Source of the DNA: Nitrospirota bacterium
Lineage (GTDB): Bacteria > Nitrospirota > Nitrospiria > SBBL01 > JAADHI01
Length of the DNA stretch: 64,000 nt
Direction of reading: 5' to 3'
Assembly (NCBI GenBank): GCA_029261195.1
Contig: JAJDBU010000025.1
Location: 40,874-104,873 of the forward strand
The position numbers and the translations under genes were made by a program. The stretch's first letter is position 1. Each line of letters begins with the position of its first letter. Positions 35,540 through 45,187 of the stretch are shown here, piece after piece. A model generated the notes under the pieces. The model saw only the letters and a list, made by a program, of their open reading frames with translations. It was not told the origin of the DNA and did no database searches.

Positions 35540-36283
35540 CTACTCAATAACCCTTCCCAAGCGCTCCCATCGAATCGATCCACCCAGCCAGTCAAATGAG
35601 ACATGCTCTTTGTCCCAGGACCAGTAGATGAGAAAGGCCTCCCCTTTGATTTTCGAGAAATCGACAAAGCCCCAAAAACGGGAATCAAGACTGTGGTCTC
35701 TGTTATCCCCCATCATGAAATAGGCATTTTCCGGCACCGTCACCGGCCCGAAATTGTCACGTCCGGGGATGATGCGCTTCGAGACGGCGTCGTCGCCCCG
35801 ATTGATATAGGACTCCTCTTGCTTCACCTCGTTGACATACAGGGCCTTTTCTCTGACTTCTACCGTATCGCCCGGAATGCCAATGACTCGCTTAATGAAG
35901 TCTTTGGATTCGTCCTTTGGAAAACGAAAAACCATCACATCCCCCCGCTCCGGACGGGAGATCGGGATCAGGACAATGTCGGTAAAAGGGAGTTTGACGC
36001 CGTAGATAAACTTATTGACGAGGATATGGTCTCCGATGCTCAAGGTCGGAATCATCGAGCCGGAAGGAATCTTAAAGGCCTGAACCACGAAGGTACGGAT
36101 AAACAAGGCCAGAACAATCGCGATAACGAGGGTTTCTGCGTACTCTCGTAGGCTTGAAGGTTCTTTTTTCTCTTCTGAGGAGACTAGTCCTGAACTTTCA
36201 GGGCGGCCAGAAAGGCTTCCTGAGGGATCTCGACGCGACCGAACTGTTTCATCCGTTTCTTCCCTTCTTTCTGCTTCTCCCAT
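35540..36283 (-). CDS. lepB: Signal peptidase I
   Basis: Cleaves signal peptides at the outer face of the inner membrane. The 247-residue product has one membrane segment (about 47-65, [20 protein letters not shown]), the catalytic Ser box ([15 protein letters not shown]), the Lys box ([19 protein letters not shown]) and the C-terminal box ([17 protein letters not shown]). The first 40 residues are polar and charged. The ATG at 36283 follows AAGAGGA and lies 100 bases inside the end of lepA; no later start codon before the membrane segment was seen, so the overlap seems real. Confidence 0.93.
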   Translation of the reverse strand: MGEAERREETDETVRSRRDPSGSLSGRPESSGLVSSEEKKEPSSLREYAETLVIAIVLALFIRTFVVQAFKIPSGSMIPTLSIGDHILVNKFIYGVKLPFTDIVLIPISRPERGDVMVFRFPKDESKDFIKRVIGIPGDTVEVREKALYVNEVKQEESYINRGDDAVSKRIIPGRDNFGPVTVPENAYFMMGDNRDHSLDSRFWGFVDFSKIKGEAFLIYWSWDKEHVSFDWLGGSIRWERLGRVIE

Positions 36284-37986
36284 AATTTCCTCTTTCTTGA
36301 AATATCTCCGCCGTAACACTTGGCAGTCACATTCTTTTTTAATGCCTTGACGGTTTCTCTCGCGATAATTTTATTTCCGATGGCCGCCTGAATCGCCACC
36401 TCGAACATCTGTCTGGGAATGATTTCCTTCATTTTTTCCGTCAACTGCCGCGAACGGATGTAGGATTTTTGTCTATCCGTAATAAAGGAGAGGGCATCGA
36501 TGGTTTCGCCGTTGAACATGAGATCGACTTTGACCAGATCGGCATCTTGATAGCCCGACAACGCATAGTCGAATGAGGCGTAACCTTTTGAAATCGATTT
36601 CAGGCGATCATAAAAATCGAGGACGACCTCGTTTAAAGGGAGTTCATAAGTCAACATAACACGGTTTTCGTCCAGGTAGTCCATCTCTGTTTGCTCGCCA
36701 CGCCGCTCCTGGCAAAGTTTAATGATCGCCCCTATAAACTCACTCTTCGTGATAATCGTCCCTTTGATGAAGGGCTCCTTAAAGGATAAGATCTGATCTG
36801 AGGGGGGAAGTTTTGCGGGATTGTCGATTTTCAATATCTCGTTCTTGTGCGTCACGACGTGGTAGATCACGGTTGGGGCTGTGCTGATTAAGCTGAGTCT
36901 GTATTCCCGTTCGAGGCGTTCTTTGATGATTTCCATGTGGAGGAGGCCTAAAAACCCGCAGCGAAATCCGAAACCCAAGGCCAAAGAAGTTTCGGGTTCA
37001 AATTGAAAGGAGGCATCATTGAGGCGCAATTTCTCAAGCGCATCCCGAAGGTCTTCAAATCGATCGGTGTCGATAGTGTAGAGGCCGCAGAAGACCATGG
37101 GCTTGACCTCTTTATATCCGGGAATCGGCGATGATGCCGGGCGTGCTGCCTCAGTGACTGTGTCGCCGACTTTTGTTTCCTCAACGTCGCGAATGCCGCA
37201 GATCAAATAGCCTACCTCTCCGACCGAAAGACCTGAGATTTCTGTTGGTTTCGGTGAAAAGACACCAAGAGACAAGACTTCATGTTCCTTCTTGTTGGAC
37301 ATGAGTCGGATACGCATGTGCTTTTTCACTGAGCCATTGGTGACTTTAATGAGAATAACCGCACCTTGATAATTGTCAAACCAGGAATCGATGATCAGGG
37401 CCTGGAGAGGGTCATCAACCTTGCCTTCCGGTGGGGGAATCCGTTCGACAACCGCTTCCATGACATCCTCAATGCCTTGCCCTTCTTTGGCGCTGGTCAG
37501 GATGGCCTCTGATGCATCTATCCCTAGTATGTCTTCAATCTGTTCTTTTGCTTTCTCAATATCGGCATTGGGGAGATCAATTTTATTAATGACCGGAATG
37601 ATTTCAAGGTCGTTATCAATGGCAAGGTAGGCATTGGCAATCGTTTGTGCCTCTACGCCCTGGGCCGCGTCCACAATCAACAAGGCCCCTTCGCAGGCCG
37701 CAAGGCTTCTGGAGACTTCGTAGGCGAAATCAACATGGCCCGGGGTGTCAATTAAATTAAAGATATAATCCTGCCCGGCTTTTGAACGATAGGATAAACG
37801 AACGGCGCGGGCTTTGATGGTAATGCCGCGTTCCCGTTCCAGATCCATATCATCTAAAAGCTGATCGATGGATTCACGCGAAGTGACTGCCCCGGACATC
37901 TCAAGGAGACGATCCGCAAGCGTGGATTTCCCGTGATCAATATGGGCAACGATTGAAAAATTACGGATGTATTGCTGCAAAAGCAC
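36184..37986 (-). CDS. lepA: Elongation factor 4 (LepA)
   Basis: A ribosome-associated GTPase that affects elongation and back-translocation. The 600-residue product shows the G motifs ([20 protein letters not shown]) near the N-terminus, EF-G-like domains, and the LepA-specific C-terminal domain ([20 protein letters not shown], then [20 protein letters not shown]). The start is GTG at 37986; TTG two codons downstream is also possible and is better spaced from the AGGTG. The 3' end overlaps lepB by 100 bases in a different frame. Confidence 0.97.
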   Translation of the reverse strand: MLLQQYIRNFSIVAHIDHGKSTLADRLLEMSGAVTSRESIDQLLDDMDLERERGITIKARAVRLSYRSKAGQDYIFNLIDTPGHVDFAYEVSRSLAACEGALLIVDAAQGVEAQTIANAYLAIDNDLEIIPVINKIDLPNADIEKAKEQIEDILGIDASEAILTSAKEGQGIEDVMEAVVERIPPPEGKVDDPLQALIIDSWFDNYQGAVILIKVTNGSVKKHMRIRLMSNKKEHEVLSLGVFSPKPTEISGLSVGEVGYLICGIRDVEETKVGDTVTEAARPASSPIPGYKEVKPMVFCGLYTIDTDRFEDLRDALEKLRLNDASFQFEPETSLALGFGFRCGFLGLLHMEIIKERLEREYRLSLISTAPTVIYHVVTHKNEILKIDNPAKLPPSDQILSFKEPFIKGTIITKSEFIGAIIKLCQERRGEQTEMDYLDENRVMLTYELPLNEVVLDFYDRLKSISKGYASFDYALSGYQDADLVKVDLMFNGETIDALSFITDRQKSYIRSRQLTEKMKEIIPRQMFEVAIQAAIGNKIIARETVKALKKNVTAKCYGGDISRKRKLWEKQKEGKKRMKQFGRVEIPQEAFLAALKVQD

Positions 37987-38219
37987 CTACTATCAATAGA
38001 AACCTTTAATTAAAAAGACAAAATACTCATGCTGTTTTTTTCACAATGCGTATTAATCTTTCGGGGGAGGAACCGAGTTTGCCGCGAGAAAAAGGATGAA
38101 GAGTCCCACGACCAAAAGTAAGAAATTTCCCATGCTTGGAACAGCCCAGTCGCTATAAACACTTTTATTTCTGTATGATTTGTAGGGCGAAGCCTTTCAG
38201 CAAACAGAGCCGTCTTTCC
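37987..38219. other. Intergenic region upstream of lepA
   Basis: No recognised gene in 233 bp. A minus-strand 26-codon frame at 38053-38133 (MGNFLLLVVGLFILFLAANS, then VPPPKD) would encode one membrane helix, but it has no clear Shine-Dalgarno. It may be a small membrane protein or chance. Confidence 0.3.
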
Positions 38220-39137
38220 TTAGCTCGTCTTTTCAAATTTGTGGTCTCTCGCACAGCGGATACCCACGGTGCTCTCACCACGTTCCGGATGTGCCCCGCC
38301 AAAACGTTTTGAGGCCCTTAAATCGTGTTTTGTGCTCTCGTAAGACCCGCCTCGGTAGGACAGTACTTGAGTAATACCGGGATCTTCCGGACCTGTCGGG
38401 TTTTTAAAAGGGGAGTCTTTATAATAAAATTGCTCATACCAGTCTGAGATCCATTCAGAGACATTGCCCGCCATGTCGTAGAGACCATATGGACTCCTGC
38501 CTCGTTCAAAGCTCCCGACTGGGGCAGAATATTTATAACCGTCTTCTTCACCGCGACCATTGGCATTCCGGGGATTAAAGTTGTCACCCCAGGGCCAGCG
38601 GTCCCCGTCTTGTCCGCGGGCCGCCTTTTCCCACTCTGCTTCCGTTGGCAAGCGGTTCCCGGCCCATTGGCAGTAGGCCACGGCATCGCGCCAAGTGACA
38701 CCAACGACTGGCTGCCTATCTTCCTTTAATAGACTGACATCATCTTCAAATACCGGAATCATTGGCAGAGGTCTTTTCAGCATTGAGCTAAAGCGTTTAT
38801 AATCGGCGTTAGTCACTTCATATTTATCGATATAGTAGGCATCCAGGTAGATCACACGTTGCGGTTGTTCGTCAAAATCACCTGCTTTGCCTCCACCCAT
38901 TGTAAATGAGCCGGAAGGAATGAGTACCATTTCTCGTCCGTCTCCCCCTGCGATGATCTCAAATGTACTGTAATCAACAGTGGGTCCATCGACAAAATCT
39001 TCTTCGTTAATTTGAACGGATGCCGCCGCTTTTTGTATTCTTTGAGATTTACGTGACTCCACCACTAATGCGACGACCATTAAAATGATGAAGAATAACA
39101 TGACCCCGGAGATGATGATGATCGTCCTTCGATTCAA
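38220..39137 (-). CDS. Membrane-anchored SUMF1 (formylglycine-generating-type) domain protein
   Basis: The 305-residue product has one N-terminal membrane helix (about 7-27, IIISGVMLFFIILMVVALVV) and then a SUMF1/FGE-sulfatase fold: MVLIPSGSFTMGGG, YYIDKYEVTNADYKRF, PVVGVTWRDAVAYCQWAGNR, LPTEAEWEKAARG, YDMAGNVSEWISDWY, and SYRGGSYESTKHDLRAS. True sulfatase-activating enzymes use a Cys pair near the C-terminus; only one Cys is obvious here (GIRCARDH), so a binding or structural role is more likely than formylglycine formation. The start is TTG with GAAGGG six bases upstream. No sulfatase gene is nearby. Confidence 0.88.
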   Translation of the reverse strand: MNRRTIIIISGVMLFFIILMVVALVVESRKSQRIQKAAASVQINEEDFVDGPTVDYSTFEIIAGGDGREMVLIPSGSFTMGGGKAGDFDEQPQRVIYLDAYYIDKYEVTNADYKRFSSMLKRPLPMIPVFEDDVSLLKEDRQPVVGVTWRDAVAYCQWAGNRLPTEAEWEKAARGQDGDRWPWGDNFNPRNANGRGEEDGYKYSAPVGSFERGRSPYGLYDMAGNVSEWISDWYEQFYYKDSPFKNPTGPEDPGITQVLSYRGGSYESTKHDLRASKRFGGAHPERGESTVGIRCARDHKFEKTS

Positions 39138-39267
39138 TACAAACCCTTCAATCTTATTGTATGCACGCTTTACAATGCATAAAGCGTTTGAATATACCCA
39201 ATTCCCTCCCGCTTTGCAAGATATGCGCGGAGGTAAAAATAGATCTTATTTCCCCATGGTTTGAGAT

Positions 39268-39305
39268 AAAAAAAGGGGAGAAACCTTGAGGTCTCTCCCC
39301 TTTAA
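39268..39305 (-). terminator. Rho-independent terminator after the tandem secreted genes
   Basis: On the minus strand AAAGGGGAGA pairs with TCTCCCCTTT around a 12-base loop and a run of seven T follows. It lies about 53 bp after the stop of the second secreted paralogue and separates that operon from the SUMF1-domain gene. Confidence 0.88.
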
Positions 39306-39357
39306 ACACTGTTTTCAGACTTCCTCTAAATTGGAGTTCTTTGTTAAATCATAAGCC

Positions 39358-40287
39358 TCAAGGGAGGGTCGCGGTGATATCCTGGTTGCTCTGAGACTGA
39401 CCATTCGGATATTGCACTGATACAAACAAACCGGTGTTGCGAACAAAAGAGCCTGAAATCGATTGAGAGAACTTACCGGTACCTGTACCCGACTGATCCG
39501 GATCCTCGATATTCATCGTCCAGGTAATCGTCGGCTGGGTTCCGGTAAATGTACCGCCGCTATTTGACGATATCACCGTAAAAGCGCTTGTGACCTTGAA
39601 CCATTGATCACCACTTCCGGCGTTGACCGAACCGCAGCAGGTGCCAATTCCCGTCGTCTTCAGGGCAGTTGTCTGCTCAACCGTTTGAGACGAAACAACA
39701 TTAGCCGAAGTCGTACTCGCGCGGTCCCAGCTAAAATTATTCACGACATTAAAACCTGTATGGGCCGCGACAACCTGTGTGCCCGCAACGCAGTCTGTCC
39801 CCGCAAGGGCACAGAAATCAGCGCTAAGTGAGGTGTTCCAAGCCAGGGGGGCAGTCGCAGCCGCCAGGTCGTTAAGACCGGACAAACCGGTTTGTCCCTG
39901 GTTCGCCGGGTTAAAAAAGACATTGCCACAGTTCAGCTTTGTGCTACTCGCTTCACTCGCGGCGTTCGCGCCCTGGGCGCCGCAGAGGCCAGGAGAAGCC
40001 GGTTGTCGAATAATTCCAAACATGTTGTCGGTGACGGCTCCTGGACCGAGCTTTCTGAAAAGGGTTAAATTTGCCGATGATAAAAGGGCCGCTGTATTGA
40101 CTGCCCCGCCGCAAACCCCGTTGATATTCGTTCCCCCGAGACAGGGATTAAAACCGGGGTTGCCGTTTGAGCCGTTTGAACGAAGGTCTGTCGATGCGGT
40201 GTTGATATTCGGGTCAATCGCCCAGGACATCGGCAGGGCGTAAAAGAAACCGACTGTGACTGTTAAAATAAGGACTATCTTTTTCAT
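39358..40287 (-). CDS. Secreted protein of unknown family, copy 2
   Basis: A 309-residue protein with a clear signal peptide (MKKIVLILTVTVGFFYALPM, cleavage after SWA). I do not recognise the family. The mature part is rich in Asn, Ser, Thr, Gly and has nine or so Cys. Motifs shared with the neighbouring paralogue: RSNGSNGNPGFNPCLGG, LGPGAVTDNMFGII, LNCGNVFFNPANQGQT, SGSFVRN and QYPNGQSQSN near the C-terminus. It has no membrane segment apart from the signal and no known catalytic motif. GGAGGTGAG lies before the ATG. The two genes form an operon with a terminator after this one. Confidence 0.82.
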   Translation of the reverse strand: MKKIVLILTVTVGFFYALPMSWAIDPNINTASTDLRSNGSNGNPGFNPCLGGTNINGVCGGAVNTAALLSSANLTLFRKLGPGAVTDNMFGIIRQPASPGLCGAQGANAASEASSTKLNCGNVFFNPANQGQTGLSGLNDLAAATAPLAWNTSLSADFCALAGTDCVAGTQVVAAHTGFNVVNNFSWDRASTTSANVVSSQTVEQTTALKTTGIGTCCGSVNAGSGDQWFKVTSAFTVISSNSGGTFTGTQPTITWTMNIEDPDQSGTGTGKFSQSISGSFVRNTGLFVSVQYPNGQSQSNQDITATLP

Positions 40288-40346
40288 ATGATGCTCACCT
40301 CCATTAATGTGTTCAAGTACACGGAGACTGACGATAGAGCTAAACC

Positions 40347-41345
40347 TTATGGCAGGTTTGCTCCAAAAATGGAGCCGTTCGTAAAGCTTTCCCCGTTCGG
40401 ATATTGTGTTGATGGAAAGCTCGTCCCGGCTTTGTTATATTCAAACGATCCTGAAAGCTCCTGCACAAATGCACCGCCGGTTCCCACCACATCTGCCTGG
40501 TTGATCTTCATCCGCCAGGAGACCGTCGGGTTTGGGCCCATTGTTCCTGTTGCACTATTCGTGGTCGCCCACGACGTAATCTGATCGACTTTAACTGTCG
40601 TAGTGGCAGAGAGGCCGGTTGTCTCCTGCATGGATTGCTGGCCGCATACACTCGGGTTTAATGCTGTGCCTCCGGCGCAGGAGGCCGCCGTAGGGGTAAC
40701 ACCTGCAATGATCGGCATATTCGCCGGTGTGACAGGAAGCATGACGGCAGAGGCTGTTGGGTTCCAGATAAAGCCCTCTTCAAGCTGTGATCTGTGAAGA
40801 CTGGCTCCTGAACCTGAACTCATGTCCATCGAAACATTGCTGATGAGGCTTGCCGTTAAATTAGTTCCGGTCGTCGGAATCGTCTGCTTCTGCTGCGCGG
40901 GATTAATTCGGACATCACCACAGTTCAGCCCGTTTAATCCGTTTGAATCGCTACCCGGATTCCCTAAACCAGGGGCACACTTTGTGACGGCGGTATCAGC
41001 ATTATTCCCTATACCACCGACAAGGCCATCGGCTCCGAGCGCAAGGCCTGCGACTAAACCAAACATATTATCCGTAACCGCGCCTGGTCCAAGTGTGATA
41101 AATGTCGATATCTTGGTCAGTATCCCGGTGCCTCCTGTGCAGGAGGTTGTCGTTAGGCTTCCACCAACACAGGGGTTGTATCCCGGGTTCCCGTCAGCAC
41201 CATTTGACCGCTGGTCGGTTGTCTGAGAGTTGGTGAAGAAGTCTGCCGCTTCTGCCTGTCCCATGAGTATGGCAGTGAAGCCGACAGAAAAAGCTGTTAG
41301 TAAGACGCCTTTGAGGCAAGTAGATCCTTTGTTGGTCTGTTTCAT
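40347..41345 (-). CDS. Secreted protein of unknown family, copy 1
   Basis: A 332-residue paralogue of the next gene downstream (60-bp gap). The signal peptide is ACLKGVLLTAFSVGF-like (about residues 9-33, cleavage after QAEA). Shared motifs occur in the same order: RSNGADGNPGYNPCVGG, LGPGAVTDNMFGLV, LNCGDVRINPAQQKQT, SGSFEYN and QYPNGESFTN. The Cys positions are partly conserved, which fits disulfide-bonded surface or extracellular proteins. Unknown function; a structural or surface-layer-like role is only a guess. Preceded by AAGGGAAAGGATATGC, a good ribosome binding site. Confidence 0.82.
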   Translation of the reverse strand: MKQTNKGSTCLKGVLLTAFSVGFTAILMGQAEAADFFTNSQTTDQRSNGADGNPGYNPCVGGSLTTTSCTGGTGILTKISTFITLGPGAVTDNMFGLVAGLALGADGLVGGIGNNADTAVTKCAPGLGNPGSDSNGLNGLNCGDVRINPAQQKQTIPTTGTNLTASLISNVSMDMSSGSGASLHRSQLEEGFIWNPTASAVMLPVTPANMPIIAGVTPTAASCAGGTALNPSVCGQQSMQETTGLSATTTVKVDQITSWATTNSATGTMGPNPTVSWRMKINQADVVGTGGAFVQELSGSFEYNKAGTSFPSTQYPNGESFTNGSIFGANLP

Positions 41346-41499
41346 TGCATATCCTTTCCCTTACGGAGTTGCCATAATTAAGGATATCAAAAAACGGCTG
41401 AGCGGCAACAACATCTTTACTTTTTCATTTAAATCTTTCTATTTTTTTATTTTCACCTTTAAATAGTTTCAAGGCACAAGCGTGTATCTCCAGCCTGCT

Positions 41500-42495
41500 C
41501 TACCCTCCCAGATTAACCATTGTCGGAAGCATTTTTTCTTCGGCATTAACATCCAGTTCATGGTACAAGGGCTTGACGTAGAGTACTTGATCCAGTAGAC
41601 CTTCAATCTCCTCATCGCTGCACCCGTTCCGGATGGCTTCACGGAAATCGACTGCGATTTCGGAAAAAAGGCAAGGCCGAATCTGACCATCTGCTGTCAG
41701 TCGAACACGATTGCAGGTGTCGCAGAAATCATGACTAACAGCGTGAATAAAACCGAGTACACCTGGAGCCCCTGGAAGACGGAAGTTTTCAGCCGGACCA
41801 TTGTTCCCTTCATTTGCGCCATTTACAGGAATCAAATGTCCAAAGCGCGTCTCGACCTCGTCAACTACAGCTTGGAAGGGGCGGTAGGTCTTCTTCCACA
41901 TTTCCCAATTGGCGCAGGGCATGTATTCAATGAAACGCACATGATAGGGTTTTCTCCTCGTTAAGTTGACAAAATCAACCACCTCATGATCATTCACACC
42001 TTGCTGGAGCACCACATTAATTTTGATTGGCTCAAAACCGACCTTTTCCGCTTCTTCAATACCATCCCAAACCATGTCAAAAATATCTCGCCGGACAATC
42101 TCGGAAAACTTCTTGGGATCGAGAGAGTCAAGACTGATATTGAGCCTTTTAAGGCCCGCTTTGTGTAAATCACTTGCCATTTCTTTTAAAAAGACTGCGT
42201 TAGTCGTTAGTGCAATTTCATTAATACCTTCAATTTGATTCACCTGCTCGACAAAACCGACAATTCCCTTCCTGACAAGAGGCTCACCACCCGTAATCCT
42301 TACTTTTTGCAGGCCTCTTTTTGCTGCAACCCGAATAATTCGAAGCAGTTCATCGTAAGAAAGAATGTCCTGGGTCGGAGTCCAGCTCAAGCCTTCTTCA
42401 GGCATGCAGTAAACGCACCGGAGATTGCACCGATCTGTAACGGAAACACGCATATATGTAATAGACCTACTGTATGGATCGACTAATGAACTCAT
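41500..42495 (-). CDS. moaA: GTP 3',8-cyclase MoaA
   Basis: A radical SAM enzyme that performs the first step of molybdenum cofactor synthesis from GTP. The 331-residue product has the N-terminal SAM cluster motif (CNLRCVYC, about residues 24-31), the TGGEPLVRKG motif and the C-terminal second cluster (CDTCNRVRLTADGQIRPCLF). It ends in Gly-Gly (MVNLGG), needed in MoaA for activity. The ATG is preceded by AAGGGGGAAAT. It stands alone; moaC, moaE and mobA are not in the window. Confidence 0.96.
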   Translation of the reverse strand: MSSLVDPYSRSITYMRVSVTDRCNLRCVYCMPEEGLSWTPTQDILSYDELLRIIRVAAKRGLQKVRITGGEPLVRKGIVGFVEQVNQIEGINEIALTTNAVFLKEMASDLHKAGLKRLNISLDSLDPKKFSEIVRRDIFDMVWDGIEEAEKVGFEPIKINVVLQQGVNDHEVVDFVNLTRRKPYHVRFIEYMPCANWEMWKKTYRPFQAVVDEVETRFGHLIPVNGANEGNNGPAENFRLPGAPGVLGFIHAVSHDFCDTCNRVRLTADGQIRPCLFSEIAVDFREAIRNGCSDEEIEGLLDQVLYVKPLYHELDVNAEEKMLPTMVNLGG

Positions 42496-42819
42496 ATTTC
42501 CCCCTTAATGATTTGTTAGTTAGTTTCTTCCTGCCACAATGATTGATGAAATCATACCGCCCGACTTTGATTTTGTCAAGAAAAAGAATAAAATATCCAT
42601 ATACTGACAATTTAATTAAAACATCCGATTTTAAAAAAGCTCACCATGTTCACAAAAATTTTCAGTATAAAGCTGAAAATATAGCAGTAGAAATCAAGAA
42701 GAAGCAAGAAAATACCATAAAAATTAGGCCAAAAAAATTGAGAAAAGCCATTTTACTTCCAGAAGTCTAAATAGACAGAGCTGGAGCCCCCGATAAGCCC
42801 GCTCAGTGCTGCCTACGAA
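42496..42819. other. AT-rich divergent intergenic region
   Basis: The region between moaA and the DUF4412-like gene has no supported gene. A plus-strand frame of 75 codons (42543-42770) is Lys-rich, has no good ribosome site and resembles no family, so it was not called. The moaA promoter presumably lies here; no Moco riboswitch structure was recognised by eye. Confidence 0.5.
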
Positions 42820-42848
42820 TTGCTGCTCTATTGGGAAAATGATATAGT
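42820..42848 (+). promoter_or_regulatory. Sigma-70-type promoter of the DUF4412-like gene
   Basis: TTGCTG, 17 bases, then TATAGT (5 of 6 in the -10 box). It ends 24 bp before the start codon at 42873, so the leader would be short. Confidence 0.5.
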
Positions 42849-42872
42849 CCGTTTTTAAAAAAGGAGAGAACA

Positions 42873-43487
42873 ATGGCCTTCAACAAAATCCGAATTCTTT
42901 TATTTTTCATGATCATCCTGAGCCTGACTCCAAGTTTGGTCCATGCGGATTACACAGCGAAGCAGTTCATTACGATCATCAAAGGCAACTTTGGCAGACA
43001 ACGGAATATCTTTGAGTCAAAGTTATTCACCAAGGGCAAGAAACTTCGCATGGAGATTGAGATGCAAGGTCGGAGGTCCATCGCTATTTCGCGCGGAGAC
43101 AAAAACCCACCTGTTTTCTGGACCCTCATGCCAGATGAAAAGATGTATATGGAGACATCAGAGCAGGGCGGGATCTCCGGCCATATATCGAACGAAACAA
43201 AGAAAGACTATGAAAAGGTTTTTCTCGCAAAAGAATATGTCGCAGGCATTATGACGAATAAGTTTAAACTTGCGTGGAAAGACCCGGACGGTCAGCGCAG
43301 AACAGGCATGGCCTGGGAGGCGATTGACCTTAACAACGCGCCGATACGCCAGGAGTTTTTCAACAAAAATGAGCACGTCCTGATTCAATTGGCAAACGTT
43401 AAAGTCAAAGAGCTTGCCCCTTCCCTTTTTGAAATTCCGGAAGGTTATAAAAAGATTTCCGTGCCTGCTGAATTAAAAAAGAAGTGA
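42873..43487 (+). CDS. Exported DUF4412-like protein
   Basis: A 204-residue exported protein: signal peptide (RILLFFMIILSLTPSLVHA, cleavage before DYTAK), then a beta-rich fold resembling DUF4412/LolA-like proteins (ESKLFTKGKKLRMEIEMQGR, VFWTLMPDEKMYMETSEQGG, FEIPEGYKKISVP). Such proteins often bind lipids or small ligands in the periplasm, but function here is unknown. Strong AAAGGAGAG ribosome site. Convergent with the alpha/beta-hydrolase gene, only 13 bp away. Confidence 0.8.
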   Translation: MAFNKIRILLFFMIILSLTPSLVHADYTAKQFITIIKGNFGRQRNIFESKLFTKGKKLRMEIEMQGRRSIAISRGDKNPPVFWTLMPDEKMYMETSEQGGISGHISNETKKDYEKVFLAKEYVAGIMTNKFKLAWKDPDGQRRTGMAWEAIDLNNAPIRQEFFNKNEHVLIQLANVKVKELAPSLFEIPEGYKKISVPAELKKK

Positions 43488-43500
43488 CAAAAGAAAAAGC

Positions 43501-44346
43501 TTAGTTTCTAAGGGCTTTTCCGAAGCCTGCCAGAAACCCCTGCAAAGCCTCAAAATAATCCTTCCCGCCCACAACGTATGAATCGTTATGTCCCGCTCCT
43601 TGAATCGTATAAAAGGTTTTCGGTGCATTGGCCGCTCCAAAAAGCGCCTGACCTTGCGCAAAAGGAACGACCTGGTCCTGATCTCCGTGCAGAATCAGGA
43701 GGGGAAGATGAACGGTCTTGATCTTTGAAATGGAATCATAGCGGGTTTTAAGCAACATGCCGGTCGGTAAAAAGGGGAAGATTTTTTTCGCCATGGCATT
43801 GATGGAAGTAAAGGGTGCTTCAAGAATCAAGGCCCCATGTTCCAAGTCAGCAGCAAGGTCAATCGCAACCGCCGCCCCGAGAGACCGTCCAAAAAGAACA
43901 ATTTCCTGTGGATTGATATCTCTACGACTCAGCAGGTAATCGTATGCCGCACGGGCATCGGCCCGAGTACCATCTTCAGAAGTCTCGCCATCACTTAAAC
44001 CATATCCACGGTAATCGACGATAAGAATATTGCTTTTTAATTTGCGATGGAGAAGGCTGAGCAGATCGACGCGGTTACCCATGTTCCCCGCATTACCGTG
44101 AAACCAGAGCAGGGTCCGACGGCTTCTCGAAAATGGAACATACCAAGCATTGATCTTTACACCATCACCAGTCCTCAGATAAAGGTCTTCATATGAAAGT
44201 CCTGCATCGGCAGGTGTTGCAATTACCCGTTTTTCAGGAAAGTAGATGAAGCCCTTGTCCATCGCGCATCCGCTCAGGGTCAATGCAAGACCTAGAGAAA
44301 AAAAGAAAAACTGACAGCACCGTTTAAGGCGATGAATCCGCATCAC
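43501..44346 (-). CDS. Alpha/beta-hydrolase lipoprotein
   Basis: A serine hydrolase anchored to a membrane. The 281-residue product has a lipoprotein signal (FFFSLGLALTLSGC), the oxyanion motif LWFHGNAGNMGNR, the nucleophile elbow FGRSLGAAVA, the acidic residue in LILHGDQDQVVPF and the catalytic His in QGAGHNDSYV. It resembles the BEM46/ABHD13-type group. The GTG start overlaps the moeB stop, so it belongs to the sulfur-carrier operon by arrangement; its substrate is unknown. Confidence 0.88.
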   Translation of the reverse strand: MMRIHRLKRCCQFFFFSLGLALTLSGCAMDKGFIYFPEKRVIATPADAGLSYEDLYLRTGDGVKINAWYVPFSRSRRTLLWFHGNAGNMGNRVDLLSLLHRKLKSNILIVDYRGYGLSDGETSEDGTRADARAAYDYLLSRRDINPQEIVLFGRSLGAAVAIDLAADLEHGALILEAPFTSINAMAKKIFPFLPTGMLLKTRYDSISKIKTVHLPLLILHGDQDQVVPFAQGQALFGAANAPKTFYTIQGAGHNDSYVVGGKDYFEALQGFLAGFGKALRN

Positions 44347-45179
44347 GCATCAAGGGAATCATCAGGAGGGGAAGGGAGGCTACAGGAGATTTCGTAGTCG
44401 AGCAATTCGGTAATCGAAGGCTTCGGCCCGCAAAGAGCGCAAGTGGGGTTTTTGGGTACCCTCACATTACGGAAGGACATTTCCAGGGCATCGTAAATCA
44501 ACAAGCGACCCGCTAAAGTCTCTCCGATGCCCAGGATTTCTTTCAGAGCCTCAGCCGCCTGCATTACGCCAATCGTCCCGGCCAGCACACCTAGGACTCC
44601 GGCCTCCTGACAACTCGGCACTAATCCTGATGGCGGTGGTTCCGGGTAGAGGCAGCGATAACAGGGTAAGGGTGCATCATCGTGCGGTTTAAGAGTGGTG
44701 AGTTGACCTTCAAAGCGAAAAATGCTCCCTGAGATGAGGGTTTTTTTGAGAAAAAATGCGGCGTCATTGACCAGGAAGCGGGTCGGAAAATTGTCTGAAC
44801 CATCCAAAATAATGTCGTAATCCTTGATGACATCCAGAATGTTTTCGGCGTTTAATCGTTCGGTATAAGTGTTAACCTTGACGTCCGGATTCATTTTTGA
44901 AACCATCAATTGTGCCGATGCGATTTTCGGTTGGTTCAGAGTCTCCGTGCTGTGCAGGATTTGCCGTTGCAGATTGGAAAGGTCAACCACATCGTCATCG
45001 ACAATACCTAAGGTGCCGACTCCCGCCGAAGCCAGATAAAGGATGGCGGGCGAACCGAGTCCCCCTGCACCGATCAGGAAGACCTTGGCCTCTGAGATCT
45101 TTTTCTGCCCTTTGCCGCCGACCTCTTTTAGAAGAATTTGTCGGCTGTAGCGCTCAAGTTGTTCATCCGTTAATGACAT
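44343..45179 (-). CDS. moeB: MoeB/ThiF-type sulfur-carrier adenylyltransferase (copy A)
   Basis: Activates the C-terminal glycine of a ubiquitin-like sulfur carrier with ATP, ready for thiocarboxylate formation. The 278-residue product has the nucleotide site (GAGGLGSPAILYLASAGVG), SNLQRQILH, the catalytic-Cys region (PSCQEAGVLGVLAG) and two zinc pairs (CYRC and CALC). No C-terminal rhodanese domain, so the sulfur donor must be separate. The ATG at 45179 was chosen over TTG at 45185. It follows the NIL-domain gene and the CysO-like carrier, its likely partner. Confidence 0.92.
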   Translation of the reverse strand: MSLTDEQLERYSRQILLKEVGGKGQKKISEAKVFLIGAGGLGSPAILYLASAGVGTLGIVDDDVVDLSNLQRQILHSTETLNQPKIASAQLMVSKMNPDVKVNTYTERLNAENILDVIKDYDIILDGSDNFPTRFLVNDAAFFLKKTLISGSIFRFEGQLTTLKPHDDAPLPCYRCLYPEPPPSGLVPSCQEAGVLGVLAGTIGVMQAAEALKEILGIGETLAGRLLIYDALEMSFRNVRVPKNPTCALCGPKPSITELLDYEISCSLPSPPDDSLDA

Positions 45180-45187
45180 TCTCAAAC

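Noticed and set aside
42543..42770. 75-codon Lys-rich plus-strand frame
   Set aside because: AT-rich intergenic stretch, no Shine-Dalgarno, no recognisable domain.
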